Shown here: piece after piece, positions 52,579-64,000 of the stretch
Layout of the letters: each line of letters begins with the position of its first letter
How positions within the stretch are numbered: position 1 is the stretch's first letter
Origin: Geosiphon pyriformis
Taxonomy: Eukaryota > Glomeromycota > Glomeromycetes > Archaeosporales > Geosiphonaceae
Direction: 5' to 3'
DNA: 64,000 nt
NCBI GenBank assembly: GCA_016748015.1
Contig: JAAOMT010000129.1
Span: 310,001 to 374,000, forward strand
Program-made: the position numbers and the translations under genes
Notes under the pieces: model-generated
Told to the model about the DNA's origin: nothing
What the model saw: only the letters and a program-made list of their open reading frames with translations
Database searches by the model: none

Positions 52579-54369
52579 TGGAGTAGGAGGAGGGAGAAAA
52601 CTTTAGAAATTAGATTAAGTTATTGTAACAGTAGCCGCAAGAAAGAATTTTCAATGTATATGTATATACAGCCGGACAAAGTTCTACAGACTGCACGATA
52701 CGTAATTTCTTTGGGGGTGGGTTTGGTCACACGAAAGGTAGAAGATTCTCTTGACTAGAATTAGACTATCTATTATGAAGAAGTAGGAGTAACTTATACA
52801 ACTACAATCTGAGTACTTCTCACTCTGCATGCGTGGTTTCCCTTGCGTTGCTTCTAACAGCTAGTCATAGTTATTCTCGGATGCAAGATTTGAGTCAAGA
52901 TCAATCCTCAATATCTATTTCTGACGTGAGAAGCAATAATTTCAGTCACCGATATTTTCTCCGCACTTTTTACAAATATTAAATCAAAGATTAAAGGTAT
53001 GCACGATTTATGAATTCCAAATATAGAGGCAGCAATGCTAATGTGAAAAGAATGCGAGGATACAATTTATAATGATGATAAACTTAGACTCTCGTATTTC
53101 ATTTATTTGCAGCAAAAGAAACCATCAATACCTTATTTGTAACTAAAAAGCTGCATGTTATTTAATTATCGTTTTTTGCTCCTGGAAGACGCGAAATCTC
53201 AAATTTTCATTTATTTTCGTCAAATATGGCTCTATGCGTTTTGATTTTGGCATTTAATTAAAATTCCCGGTGAATATTACTTTAGTATTATTAAGATAAT
53301 AGATTTGACTCCTGGACAAAGTTAATTTTTGCTTGATAAATCTCAATTTCTTGCGAGTTATAGACATTAATTACTTCAAATTTTAAACTCAACGACATTT
53401 GGTAAAAAAAAGTTTCATTATCCTTTACATATTTATTTCCATGCAACACGAATAACGTATCACAATTTAATACTCAGCTGCAACCTCATGTTGTACACTA
53501 TCAACTTGTTTATTTGGTTAAAATTGGACAATGGCAATCTAGACTCATATTCGGAAAAGTCTTCGCCCGAAAATGCGGTAATATTTGCGGAAATTACATT
53601 GGTTGTTTCAAAAAAGTTTTGTTGCAAGAAATTCAAATGAGAATAAAAATATAATTTAGCTATGTAAAAGTCTATCTAAGCTGAGTTGTGTATATTAACT
53701 GTAAATAATATATTTAAATTTATTTTAAATAACAAACAAAAAAACCATTAATATTTCTTATAAAAACATTGTTAATATGATAAAGTAAGAATTTTATTAC
53801 AGAATTTTAACTAAGAACAAAATAAAACAGAATTAAAAATACATAAAAATAAATTGTTAATAAAAAAATAATTGTATATATAATTATTAATAAATTTTAA
53901 GATAATAAAAAAATAATATAAATAAGAAAATATAGTAAAAAAATAATTAATTAAACTATAATTAATAATATAAATTAAATAAAAAAGTAACAAAAACTTT
54001 GTACATAATTTTAAAATATGTAATTATATACTTTTTATATATAATTATCTATTTAAATTTAATTAAAACTATTTTAATTTACATTATTATAATTTGATTT
54101 TTTAATTTTTAGTTTTATTAATTATTTAATTATATATCTTATTTATATTTAAAACACTAATTAAAACATAAAATTATAAAAATTTTGTTATTTTTGTTAA
54201 TAGAACAATAAATTTATTATGAAGCAAAAAATTATGTTTTTTATAATATATTCTTAGTTTTATATCTGATAACTATATGACAGATCTATAATTTTTGATA
54301 AAACTCTAAATTAAATTAATAACTAATATGTTACTATTAGATTCAATACTTAACAAATACATTATTTTA
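52579..54369. other. Upstream flank of the PP2A gene, then AT-rich sequence
   Basis: 52579-53690 is moderately AT-rich, mixed sequence that should contain the PP2A promoter and 5' UTR; no clear TATA or coding signal is seen on either strand. From 53690 it changes sharply to near-pure A/T, with only composition-driven frames (for example 53993-53811), to the LINE-2 3' side. Confidence 0.5.
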
Positions 54370-54949
54370 ACCATTTATCTCTCCAATATAGAGCTTTTAG
54401 CCTGTAGTATATATAAGCAACCAGAAGATTTAGTCTTGTACAGAGATTAAATTACCTTACAATTAGCAACACAAGTATTTAACAAATCAATTTACATTTG
54501 AATAGTGTTTGAGATCAGATTTTTTTAGCACAATCATCATAAATATATAAAAATATGTAATTAAAGTTTTTAATCAGCTTACACTAAATGCATAATATGC
54601 TAAAATAATTTGAGTTATATGGTTTTTTTTCTTGGCTACAAGCAGACAATAATACAAGATCTTTATAAAGTAGAATCAAAGTGTTATAGAAGTAAAATTA
54701 ATAAAACCAAATTTAACATAATTATTAGAATATTACACATCAAAAGTTCTATATATATTGAAAAATTGTACACTATTGTATCTACAGCACTATTAACACA
54801 TTTGAATTTCCAGTTAACAAAACTAATAGTTTCAAATAAATGCCTAATAAAATAACAAACATTTTCAGAAACAGATTTTTTTTCAATAACAAAAAAATAG
54901 TATAATACTTAAGCAGACACTATAAAACCAAATGTAATAGCAGTATTAG

Positions 54950-55330
54950 CAAAAAAATCTGCATATTTATTACCAATAATTCCAAAATAACTCTTAATTT
55001 TATTTTAACTAACTAACAAATTTTTTGACACAATAGCTTAATAAATATGTTTTTTTTCAATTTAGTATTTATCATAAAAATTGGGACTAATGTATTTCTT
55101 ATTTAAAACACAAACATCTAACAATACTTGATTATCTATAAACAATACAACTAAATTAGACATAAAAACACATTTCAGTACAAATACAATAGTCTGTAGT
55201 TCCACCAGAATTAAAGAAAACAAGCCATATTTTTATATTTATGTTAATATCTAAAAAATATATAGCTGTATCATCATAAATACTTATAAAACCCAGATTC
55301 TTAACTTAACCATCTATATAAACAACTATT
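54950..55330 (-). pseudogene. LINE-2 RNase H domain
   Basis: The minus frame near 55120-55320 reads SIYDDTAIYFLDININIKIW, followed by a TELQTIVF-like segment, parallel to the AAIFLANLNLSISVEIGG...STMAELQVIAL of LINE-1, and LFIDNQVLLDVCVL, parallel to VRVFLDS. Toward 54950 ADFFANTAITFGFI matches the end of the HADxLA motif. The catalytic Glu is hard to place because of a frame break. Decayed. Confidence 0.62.
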
Positions 55331-55553
55331 TCATCTGCTTTATTTCTTAATAAATATTCTTTAACAAAATTAAAGTTACATAAATAGCCAACAGATACAG
55401 AATAAAAAGTCAAATTACCATAGCCAATCAGACTATCTTTTTTAATAAATATAATAAACAAACTAAATCAACTAGGAACAAGACTCTTAAGATTAAGTTT
55501 TTTTATCTGTAAAATATGTTTTATATAAAACATATATCATAAAAGTCCAGAAG

Positions 55554-57950
55554 TTAGTTAGTAAAAGCAATACTAAATCTTTTTAATAATTTTACTATAC
55601 TTATGTAACAATTTAGACCCAGAACATCAACAACAGCAATATTATTACCAGTCCAAAATACATTTAAAAGATTATTTTTTAAAAACAAGTTACATGATAT
55701 TAGAGTACTAATTATACCTATCAAAAAACAGTTTATTAGACTAATCAACAATATAACTGAAAAACTAAGAGAATAATAGGACATTCAAATAACAATCTGT
55801 AAATTTATAGCTCTTTGTTTGAATAATTTGTCAAGAATTTTCTTTGAATTAACAAAAGTAACCAAATTAGCCAGCAGATTTTCAGCCTGTATCTGCCCAA
55901 ATAACTTAAAACTATACAATTTAAGATAGAAAATAGCTTTATTGGAAAAGTTTTTGGATAAATTGGCTTTAAGTTTCAACTTCTTTTTTAGCATTCTGTT
56001 CTACTTTTTATACACATTTATTGATATATAACTAAATTGTAATTTGTAATTAATAATGAGATGAAAAACTGCAGATACCAGATATAAAAATTACTTATTC
56101 AAAACAGTTTTTCTTTAAAAAAACTATCTATAGACAAAAAAATGCCCAAGTATTTATAAAATTTACACTTTCTTGTTATTAAAATATTTAATTTACTTAT
56201 TAATAAGCAAAAAGCTTTCATTTTTTGATTGATAGATATGACAACTGTTTTCTCTGTATTGATTAAAATATTATAATTTAGAAAAATTCACTAACAATAT
56301 TCAAGATATGTTGAATAATAAATATGACATTTTTAATTCAGATTGTATTGTTTATAAAGGCTTTTGCTATTAAAAAAAATGTCTTGTTATCTCTAAGATT
56401 TTGCTTGCCAGTCTTCATAATAAACCTTAAATTCAATTTATAGCCAAACAAACTATTATGTCTCTTAATCTTACAAAGCAAAAGATTATAAAAAATTATC
56501 TATAGCAATAGCAAAAAGACCTCCTTTTAATCCAAACTATTATGTACAATATACTTATTTATAAGCTTAAAATTCATCATTACTTAATTAATTTTATTAT
56601 TGTAAATACTTCCAAAAAACTTAATAAAATAAAAACACATCTTAATTTTAGTTAGATTGTTTTGTAAATAGTATTATCTAATAGAATTGTATGTTTTACA
56701 CATGTTTTAAAAGACTAGTCATAGATTTTTGTTTTTTTTAAATGCTTTCTTAATTACATAATCAATGGCAAAAATTGGAAACTAAGTGGATATTTTCTTT
56801 AAAACTAAAAAATTATTATTATACAAGATATTATATTTACTACAGACCAAGAAAATTTTATTTAAAAAAATTTTAGATAAGATCTTATGAGCTGTTTCAA
56901 TTAAGATTATTGGTTTAGTATTGGTAAAAGTTTTTTTTCAATCATATAATTTTGGTATCATAAAAATCCAAGTCTCTTTTTACTATATAAAAACTATATT
57001 TAATACCAAATACATATTAAAAATATCTAACAAATTCTCCAAAATTTGTTTATTACTATGTTTTCAGAATTTATTAAGAATATCAAAAAAATTAGCAGCT
57101 TTTCTATTAAGTAGATTTTTAATCATCTGCAAAAATTCATCAAACTTAAAATCATATATAATTTTTGAAAATGCATTATTATCAATATAGTCTAAAAAAA
57201 CATATTAATTAAATTATTAATCAGACCAAATACTGGGTATTACATGTTTTCTCATCCATTTTTTCATGATTGTATTGACTGTAAACTTGATCTTACAAGA
57301 CTTTAAAACCAAATTGTTATTTATTATCAGATAATTAAATATTACTTTCTGAAATAGTTATTTTAAAATACTTTTAATTATCTGTTTTTTATTAAAACAA
57401 AATTTTTTATACACTTTTTTATTGTCTTTCTAATGAAATTATTTTTGACAACTTTAGATTCATAATAATTGGATTTGTAATATTTTTTTTAATTTCTAAC
57501 AGATAACACAGAATTTTTTAGAACTTTTTATTACTATTAATCATAATGTTTAACTTAAAAACTTTTTTTTTATTAATAGCAATCCAAGTATTAATAAAAC
57601 AATCAGTTTTTAAACTTTAATTCAAGTTCAAAATTTTCACAATTTTGGTCACCAATAGCTTTAGCTTAAAAAACTTAGACAATTACTTGTTCTTTAAACA
57701 CTTAAAATTACTGAACCAAAATCTAGAAAATACTTTATTAGCAAAACTTATTACTATTTCTTTCAAAATTTTCTATATTGTATCCAAATTACTGCAATCT
57801 TTTATATCATTAAACCCAGCTGCTTTGCTTAAAAACTTATTTAGAAAACATTTTTTGAATTATAACTACTTAATAATCTTAGTATTCTTAATTTTAAACT
57901 TTTATTTATTTCTATTAGCCTATTTACAATTACTATTAAAATAAGTGTTC
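55554..57950 (-). pseudogene. LINE-2 reverse transcriptase and post-RT region
   Basis: The RT lies between the endonuclease and RNase H in minus orientation; it is fragmented and I could place it mainly by order and by blocks such as the KAAGFNDIKDC-like finger motif near 57795-57830 (complement). The post-RT segment is better: 55994-55785 reads MLKKKLKLKANLSKNFSNKA and FYLKLYSFKLFGQIQAENLL, then VTFVNSKKILDKLFKQRAIN. It continues with 55784-55554 (WTGNNIAVVDVLGLNCYISI). LINE-1 has the equivalent region around 7500-7975. Several stops and frameshifts. Confidence 0.65.
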
Positions 57951-57959
57951 AAAAGACCA

Positions 57960-58620
57960 TTCAAATCAACTATAACTAAAACAGTCTTGTGGTTAGTATT
58001 AAAAAAATCAGCAATAGTGTCAACTTATAACTAGTGACTACAAATGCCAGATTTTAATTCACAAAAATAAAATCTATAACTTTTTTACTGTTCTTAAAAT
58101 TGCTTTAAATAAAATTTTGGCTAACAAATACTTACCAAATAAGTTGACTAAACCCAAATTCAGACAAAACTTGAAACTTGTATTCCTCTTTAAATTATTT
58201 TCATTGAAATCTCCACCCAACATTACAAAAGTGCTAGAGTTAATTTCCTTAGTAATAAAAGAGTTAATTTCAAATACTTGGCCAAATCTTGTTTTTATAG
58301 AAGCACCAGTATATAAATCTATAATTATAACTAAGATCTTGTTTTTAAAAAGGAGTCTTACCAAAATAACATAACCAAGAACTTTTTCTATCTTAAAGAC
58401 ATACTGAGTTAGAGAATTGTTTATAATAATAGCCATTTCAATATTAAGAAAACTCTTATCTAAACCAGATGTGAAAATTTGCACTTTATTAAACTTATTT
58501 ATAATCTATAGTTTAACACTAAATTTTAACTTTGTTTTTATAATAATAGAAATTATATTATCCAAATTTATATGCCAATAAACAATGTTTTTTTGTTTTG
58601 CAAGAACATTAATACTCTGA
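57960..58620 (-). pseudogene. LINE-2 endonuclease domain
   Basis: Open in 58484-58074: MQIFTSGLDKSFLNIEMAII, VRLLFKNKILVIIIDLYTGA, then FVMLGGDFNENNLKRNTSFK with the GDFN motif intact, and FCLNLGLVNLFGKYLLAKIL. Past a frame break, near 57970-58000, FNTNHKTVLVIVDLNGLL corresponds to the D-x-D-H catalytic block: His kept, both Asp now Asn. It nicks target DNA in active LINEs; dead here. Homologous to 4820-5543. Confidence 0.84.
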
Positions 58621-60490
58621 ACATTACATGTAGCAAATTTTTATATTAAATCAGTTATTAAAATAATAAAAACATTAGAAAATCTAAGCCAGAACACAAC
58701 TAATTTAATCTTGTCAAAACTAAATTAATTAAATTTTTAAGAACTACTATTTTGTTTTCAAGCTACTCATTTTGGTGATTAAAATTTTTGATTTACTTAA
58801 ATCCAAATCTGAAATCTTATTATTTATAATTGAAAAAAAAACAGGCAATAAAAGTAGATTATCTAAAACCATATTCAAATCTGAATTTGAATTCAATAAT
58901 ACAAACACCATAGGAAAAGAAAATTAAAAAACAAATACCAAAAGTACCAGATTCACAGTGTTTAATCTATACACAATATCTAATATTTGATTAACCAAAA
59001 GCTTTAATAAGTATTCCAAAAAACCCAAGCAAGCATTAATGAATAAGTTATCTTAAACAACTAACAAATTTTTTTTAACACATAATATACAAAAAAAAAG
59101 AATTTAAAACCAGAATCAGAGTAAGCATTATCAGAAAAAACAGCAAACAAAACCATCTGAGCCTAAAATTTGCCACCAAAGATGGCAGAATAAGAAATAA
59201 AAACACTTTTTTTAGCATATTGATCAGCAAAAAGTGATTTTTTTTCAAAGTAATTTTTTTATAATTTTTTTTAGAAAACAAGAATAAAGTATTAGATATA
59301 TTACATTTCAGAGCAGAGTATTTAAAAAGTCCATATTTTTCATATTAAACCAAATTTATTTTAGTCTAAAAAAATCTTATACTACCAAAAATTGGTTTTG
59401 TACAAAAAACAAATTCAAGTTTTTTTCCTAATTCAAAACCAACTATAATACAGTGAACTTTATTTCCAGTTTTGAATAATTAATTTATAATGCAAGTTTT
59501 TTTACCAGCCTTCTTTAATAGAATACTAAAATTATAAACAGTTGTTTCTATGAGTAAAGTAAACAGAAGCACTTTAAACCAATCTCTGAATATTTAAACA
59601 TCTCAATCTTTCATGGTTTTTGCTATATGTACTAAATTTTTTTGATTAAGAATAATCACTTTGTTGCCAATTAATTTGCTTAAACTAATTTGGTAAACTC
59701 TATTACAGCCTTTTGCCATAGCCCAATTAGTTGTAAATAGATTAACACAATTTGGCCAAATACAAAAACTGCAACAATCATTTTTTTTTGATATGTTTAT
59801 AAAAATTTTTTTATTATTATAGTCTAATTTGATCTGATTTTTTGTCTTTTAAGATCACTGTTTACTTTGATTTCTTTCTCTTTGATCAATAATATGGTCT
59901 TATTTATATTTTTTTTTAATATAAATATTGATCTAATAATCTTTTTAAATTTTGAAAAAGTAGTAATTCTGCCAAAACTATTGATTGTTAAAAAAAGTTT
60001 TTTAATTATCTAAGTTTTTGCTATTGCTAACTTTTTTTAAATTGTTAAAAAATTAATATCTAAAACAAAAAATTTTCTAACAGCTATTTCCATTTAAGTT
60101 TTCACAATTTTAAAATTTATTCACTTTTTTTTCAAAGAGATATTAAGAGAAAAAGAGAAAAATTTTTTATTTTTATCTATTTCATAATTAAGTGTACCAA
60201 TAGGGAAACCATAATCTAAACTAGTATTAAATCTCTTAGCTTTAAGAATTATTACAGTTGAGCCAAGAAGAAAACCACTATTAATACCTATTAAAATATT
60301 ACTAATTTTATTATTGTTTAATTTACTATTTATATCTGAATATATACTATTACTAAAATCAAATTTAATTAAGAAAATTTTTTTTTATTATCAGAATGCT
60401 TGATATTATTTACAGATATTCTTTTTTTTTAAGAGAAAATACCATTAATAGAATCATAAAAAACTTTTTTAAGTGCTTTTTTTTAGACAT

Positions 60491-62240
60491 ATTATTACTT
60501 AAAACAACTTTCAAGTTTACCATAAAAAAATTATTAACTTGAAAAATATTAAGAGTGATAATATTAAAAAAATTAAAGACAAAAATTTCTTTTTTAAAAA
60601 ATTATTCTTTAAGGAATTTCGGATATAAAAGAAAAAAAAGTTTTTATATATTTAATTTTAACTAAATGTTTTTTGTATTTTTTTAATATATTTTTGCTTT
60701 TTTTTATAAATATTATATTATAATATTCTAAAAATATTAATACATATTATATTAATTTTTGAATTTATAATTTAAATATAAAATATTAATTAATATTATA
60801 GCTTATAAAACATATTATATTTTAATAATTTTAATATACTATTGTTTTTAAAATCTGTAATAAAATTTTAACAAATCGAATTATTTTAATTAACAAAAGT
60901 TAAACAATTAAGTAATTTGGTTAATATTTTTATTAAAACTTAGTAATTTATAAATTTTAACATAATTTTTAAGAAAATTTTTATAATTATAACAATAATT
61001 ATATTAATAATTATTTTGGTTTTTTATTATAATATTTACTTAATATTACTATAAATATATTTATATTATTTATTCTTAAGTAAATTTTAATATTTTTAAA
61101 ATAAATATAATTAATTTTTAATATATTAAGATAAGTTTTTAACAAAAAAATAGATTGTAATTTTAATAATAAAATATTTTTTTATTATTTATTGTTTTTA
61201 AAAAACTTATATAATTTAACAAATTTTCTTGAAAGCTTTTTTAAATAATTATAATTATAATTATAATTTAATTTTAAAAAATATATTATTTTTTAAATTT
61301 AATAAAATTATTGTATTTATTGTTTTTTATATAAATAATTTTATATATTAATTTTATGTTTTACTAATATATTTATTTTATTGAATGCATAATACTTTTA
61401 AAAAATAAAGAAAAAAATTAATAATTATTACAATATAATTTAGATTAACATAATTTTTATTTTTATATTTTTATATTAAATTTTTATTTTTTATTTTATT
61501 TTATACATATATATATATATTTGTTTTATTTTTATAAAACTTGTAAACTTAAATTTAAGTTATAATTTATATATTATTAATTAAAAAAAAATCTTATAAC
61601 TAAATTTTAAAGTAAAAACAATAAGTATAAAAAAAATATAACTAATAATTTTAATAAAAAGTGATAATTTACTGTATTAAATATCAAATTTTTTTGGTTT
61701 TTAATAATAATACTATTTAAAAAGCTTTTTAACTAAAAATAATTTATTAAAATATTTTTTTTAAGTAATAAAAAAACAAATTAGTTTTAAATTACAAAAA
61801 AATATTTTTTTGTTTTTAATTAAAAGTTTTTTTTAAAACAATCTATTAAAAATAATTTTAATATTAATACTATTATTGTTAAAAATTTAAAAATTTTAAT
61901 TTTATAAACTAATAACCAAGTATTATTTTTTTATTTTTATTATTAATATTATTTATTAATAAAAAAATCAAAACAATCAAAAAACAATACTTTTTTTTAA
62001 AAATACCAAAAAAAGTAAGTTTTTTAATATTTTTATTGGTTTTATATTATTAATATCAATTATAATATTTAATTTTATTTTGATTATAAATTATTATTTT
62101 TTGTTTTAAATAATAATAAAAATAATAATAATAATAATATATAGTTAAATTTAATTTAAATTATATTAAATTTTTGAATAAGTAATCATAATATTATTGT
62201 AAATATTAAATTAAGTTTGTGTTTCAGTTTTTATTAGTTA
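60491..62240. other. Near-pure A/T tract
   Basis: No gene, repeat family or RNA can be supported. It contains homopolymer and AT/TTA runs, for example (TA)n at 61505-61521. Probably completely decayed repeats. Confidence 0.6.
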
Positions 62241-63060
62241 TAAAAAAATATATATTAAGCTTTTTTTTAATATTTTTTTAATAATATTAAAAATGTTTTT
62301 GGTATTTAAATAAAATTTGCTAATTTGTAATAATAAGTTGTTATTTATTTTAAAGTTTTTAAAAATGTTTTTGCTTGTTGGTTAATTTTGATAAAAATAA
62401 TATTAAATTTTTTTTAATATTTAAAAAAAAATTATTTTATATTATAATATATTTAAAACCAAGTTAATTAATTTTTTTTTGACTGTATTGTTTTTAAAAT
62501 TAGTAATTTGGTTTTTTAAAATAATAACTATACTTGTTTTATTTTTTTGGTTTTTTAATTACTAATAAAAATTTATTATTATTATTTTTAAATATAAAAA
62601 TATTTTTAATATTATTATTTTTAAAATTAGTATTTTACAAAAAATTTTTAAGTATTAGTATTATTATAAATATTAAAGTTTAAATTATATGGTTTTTAAT
62701 TATAAAACTGTTTTTTTGATTTGTTAAAACTTTTTTTAAGTTTTTTATTATATTTAAAATTTTTATAAATTAATTTATTATTTTAATATATTATATTAAG
62801 ATTATTGTTTTTTATGTTAAATATTTTTAATTTTTTCAATATTATTATTAATAAAACATATAAATTTAAGTTAAAAATACTAAAAATTAAGTTGTAAATT
62901 CTATTTAATTTGGTAAAATTTATGATTAAAAAAATTGGATTTTTGATAAACTTAATTATTTTTTTTAGCTATTAAAATAAATTTTGCTATAATATTAAGA
63001 CATTTTTTATTTTATTAAAAATTCAGATTTAACATATTTTTAAAATAATAATTGATTTGT
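62241..63060 (-). mobile_element. Relic F: extremely AT-enriched relative of part of relic E
   Basis: Stretches align in the same orientation with 42277-43060: TTTTTAATAATATTAAAAATG occurs at both places (shown here in its first 20 bases TTTTTAATAATATTAAAAAT), TGTATTGTTTTTAAAATTAG at 62486 and 42521, and AGTATTTTACAAA... near 62630 and 42668. Relic F has even less G+C. It is a second copy of the region after the relic E protease; its own gag is not recognisable. Confidence 0.6.
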
Positions 63061-64000
63061 TTAAAAGTTTTAATTAGTTTAAAATCAAATAAAAAACTTA
63101 TTTTATAAATTTTTATAATTTTGAAAATTAGGTTTAATTATTATTATTTATAATAAATTGTATTAAATATAAATTACAACAAAAAAAACAATGTTTTTAA
63201 AAAAATATGTAAATATGTGCATAATAAACAGATATTTGTAAATTATTTTGGTAAGATTTAAAATATTAAATGTTTTTAATTTAAAATATTTATTTATTAA
63301 TTTAAGTTTAAATAACTATTTATATACATAATTTATGTTTATAGTTATTTTATATAACTAATATAGTCGATAGAAAGATCATACTTTGTAAAAGCATAAA
63401 AAAAATAAAAATATATATTGTAAAAAATTATTGTAAATGCAAAAATAATAGAAAATAATTAAAAAGTTTTTTAAAAATTGCAAATTATTTAATTTATTAG
63501 AAATATATTTGTTTAATAATATGGTTTCTAAAATATAAATTATAATTCATTTAATATTTAATTATTATATAACTTTAATTTTAATTACAATTAAATTTAA
63601 TTAGTACAATAATAATTTTTAAAAAATTTTTTTTTTCAATTTTTATTAAGATTTTATTACAATAATTTTTTTAGTTTTGTAAAAATTTTTAATATTTATA
63701 AATGATTAAATAATAATTAAATAATAATTAAATAATAAAAAAGTTATTAATATATAAAAATTATAAATTAAATCATAATTAATTTTTATACTTAATTTAC
63801 AATTTTGAATTAAATTAATGGAAAGTGTCATTGGTTTTAAAAAAAATTTTATTATAACAAAATATTACAAATTTTGGGAAATAAAAATGAAACTATTTTT
63901 TCATTATATAAATAATAATAATAATAATAATGATAAAAATAATAACAATAACAATAACAACAATAATAAGTCGGTTGTAAATTACCTTTTTTACAATTTT
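63061..64000. other. AT-rich tract with (AAT/AAC)n microsatellite
   Basis: No gene visible. An (AAT)n/(AAC)n repeat of about 70 bp lies at 63899-63970. The sequence otherwise is low-complexity A/T. Confidence 0.6.

Larger units (their letters stand above)
54370..60490 (-). mobile_element. LINE-2: decayed non-LTR retrotransposon (minus)
   Basis: Nearly full-length minus-strand LINE. Order: ORF1 (60490 to about 58800), endonuclease (about 57960-58620), RT (about 55995-57950), post-RT segment (55554-55994), RNase H (about 54950-55330) and C-terminal part to about 54370. ORF1 begins in a frame reading KKVFYDSINGIFS and HSDNKKKFSLIKFDFSNSIY, later FNTSLDYGFPIGTLNYEIDK (about 60180-60240). No LTR or poly(A) is seen at the low end, so the 3' end may be lost. 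It is a different lineage from LINE-1 and has more C/G than the tract to its right. Confidence 0.8.

Noticed and set aside
53811-53993. Hydrophobic mitochondrial-like peptide (YFFTIFSYLYYFF)
   Set aside because: Pure A/T composition effect; no mitochondrial gene or RNA nearby.
57645-57944. Plus-strand hydrophobic frame resembling a membrane protein
   Set aside because: Antisense to the LINE-2 RT; Leu/Phe/Ile richness is a consequence of A/T bias.
1-64000. Alternative genetic code as an explanation of the many in-frame stops
   Set aside because: All three stop codons occur inside element frames at positions explained by transitions, while the PP2A gene uses the standard code without internal stops.

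Overview
The window looks like a transposon-dense, very AT-rich stretch of a fungal nuclear genome, most likely an arbuscular mycorrhizal fungus of the Gigaspora/Rhizophagus type. That placement is an inference. It rests on a PP2A B56 gene with many short GT-AG introns, on LINE and Ty3 families of a kind I associate with those genomes, and on heavy A+T decay. There is no operon structure, CRISPR or rRNA, and I saw no tRNA gene.

Layout. 1-2076: 3' end of a plus-strand Ty3 element (A): integrase end, an extra ORF (ORF3) and an LTR. 2077-10600: a decayed plus-strand LINE (LINE-1) split by two solo LTRs (2377-3364 and 9013-10009). 10835-37122: a minus-strand Ty3 array: truncated LTR, LTR, element B, one LTR shared by B and C, element C (cut off inside gag), then element D with its own LTR pair. 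37123-48270: relics, including an unrecognised coding relic, a LINE 3' fragment (41021-41515, minus), a very AT-rich gag-protease relic E (about 42250-45311, minus) and a LINE 3' end (46400-47260, plus). 48270-53690: a less AT-rich island with the only intact host gene, a 13-exon PP2A B56 regulatory subunit (49518-52578, minus). 54370-60490: a second LINE (minus). 60490-64000: almost pure AT, containing relic F, a further-decayed relative of part of E.

The most unusual content is the Ty3 family. Its order is gag, retropepsin, a block of three Cys-rich modules, a dUTPase domain with five recognisable motifs, RT, RNase H, integrase, then ORF3. ORF3 starts after integrase and stops directly at the polypurine tract. 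In all four copies (A, B, C, D) ORF3 keeps one reading frame from ATG to terminal stop despite nonsense changes. The LTRs share a core but carry different U3 arrays of short palindromic repeats, and U5 is complementary to the primer-binding site, giving an 18-bp stem in D.

Decay is dominated by C-to-T and G-to-A changes: the part of D's two LTRs that I compared differs only by transitions, and many stops and lost catalytic residues are explained the same way. D is the youngest Ty3 copy, but it has lost most of gag and the protease active site. None of the mobile elements seems autonomous now.
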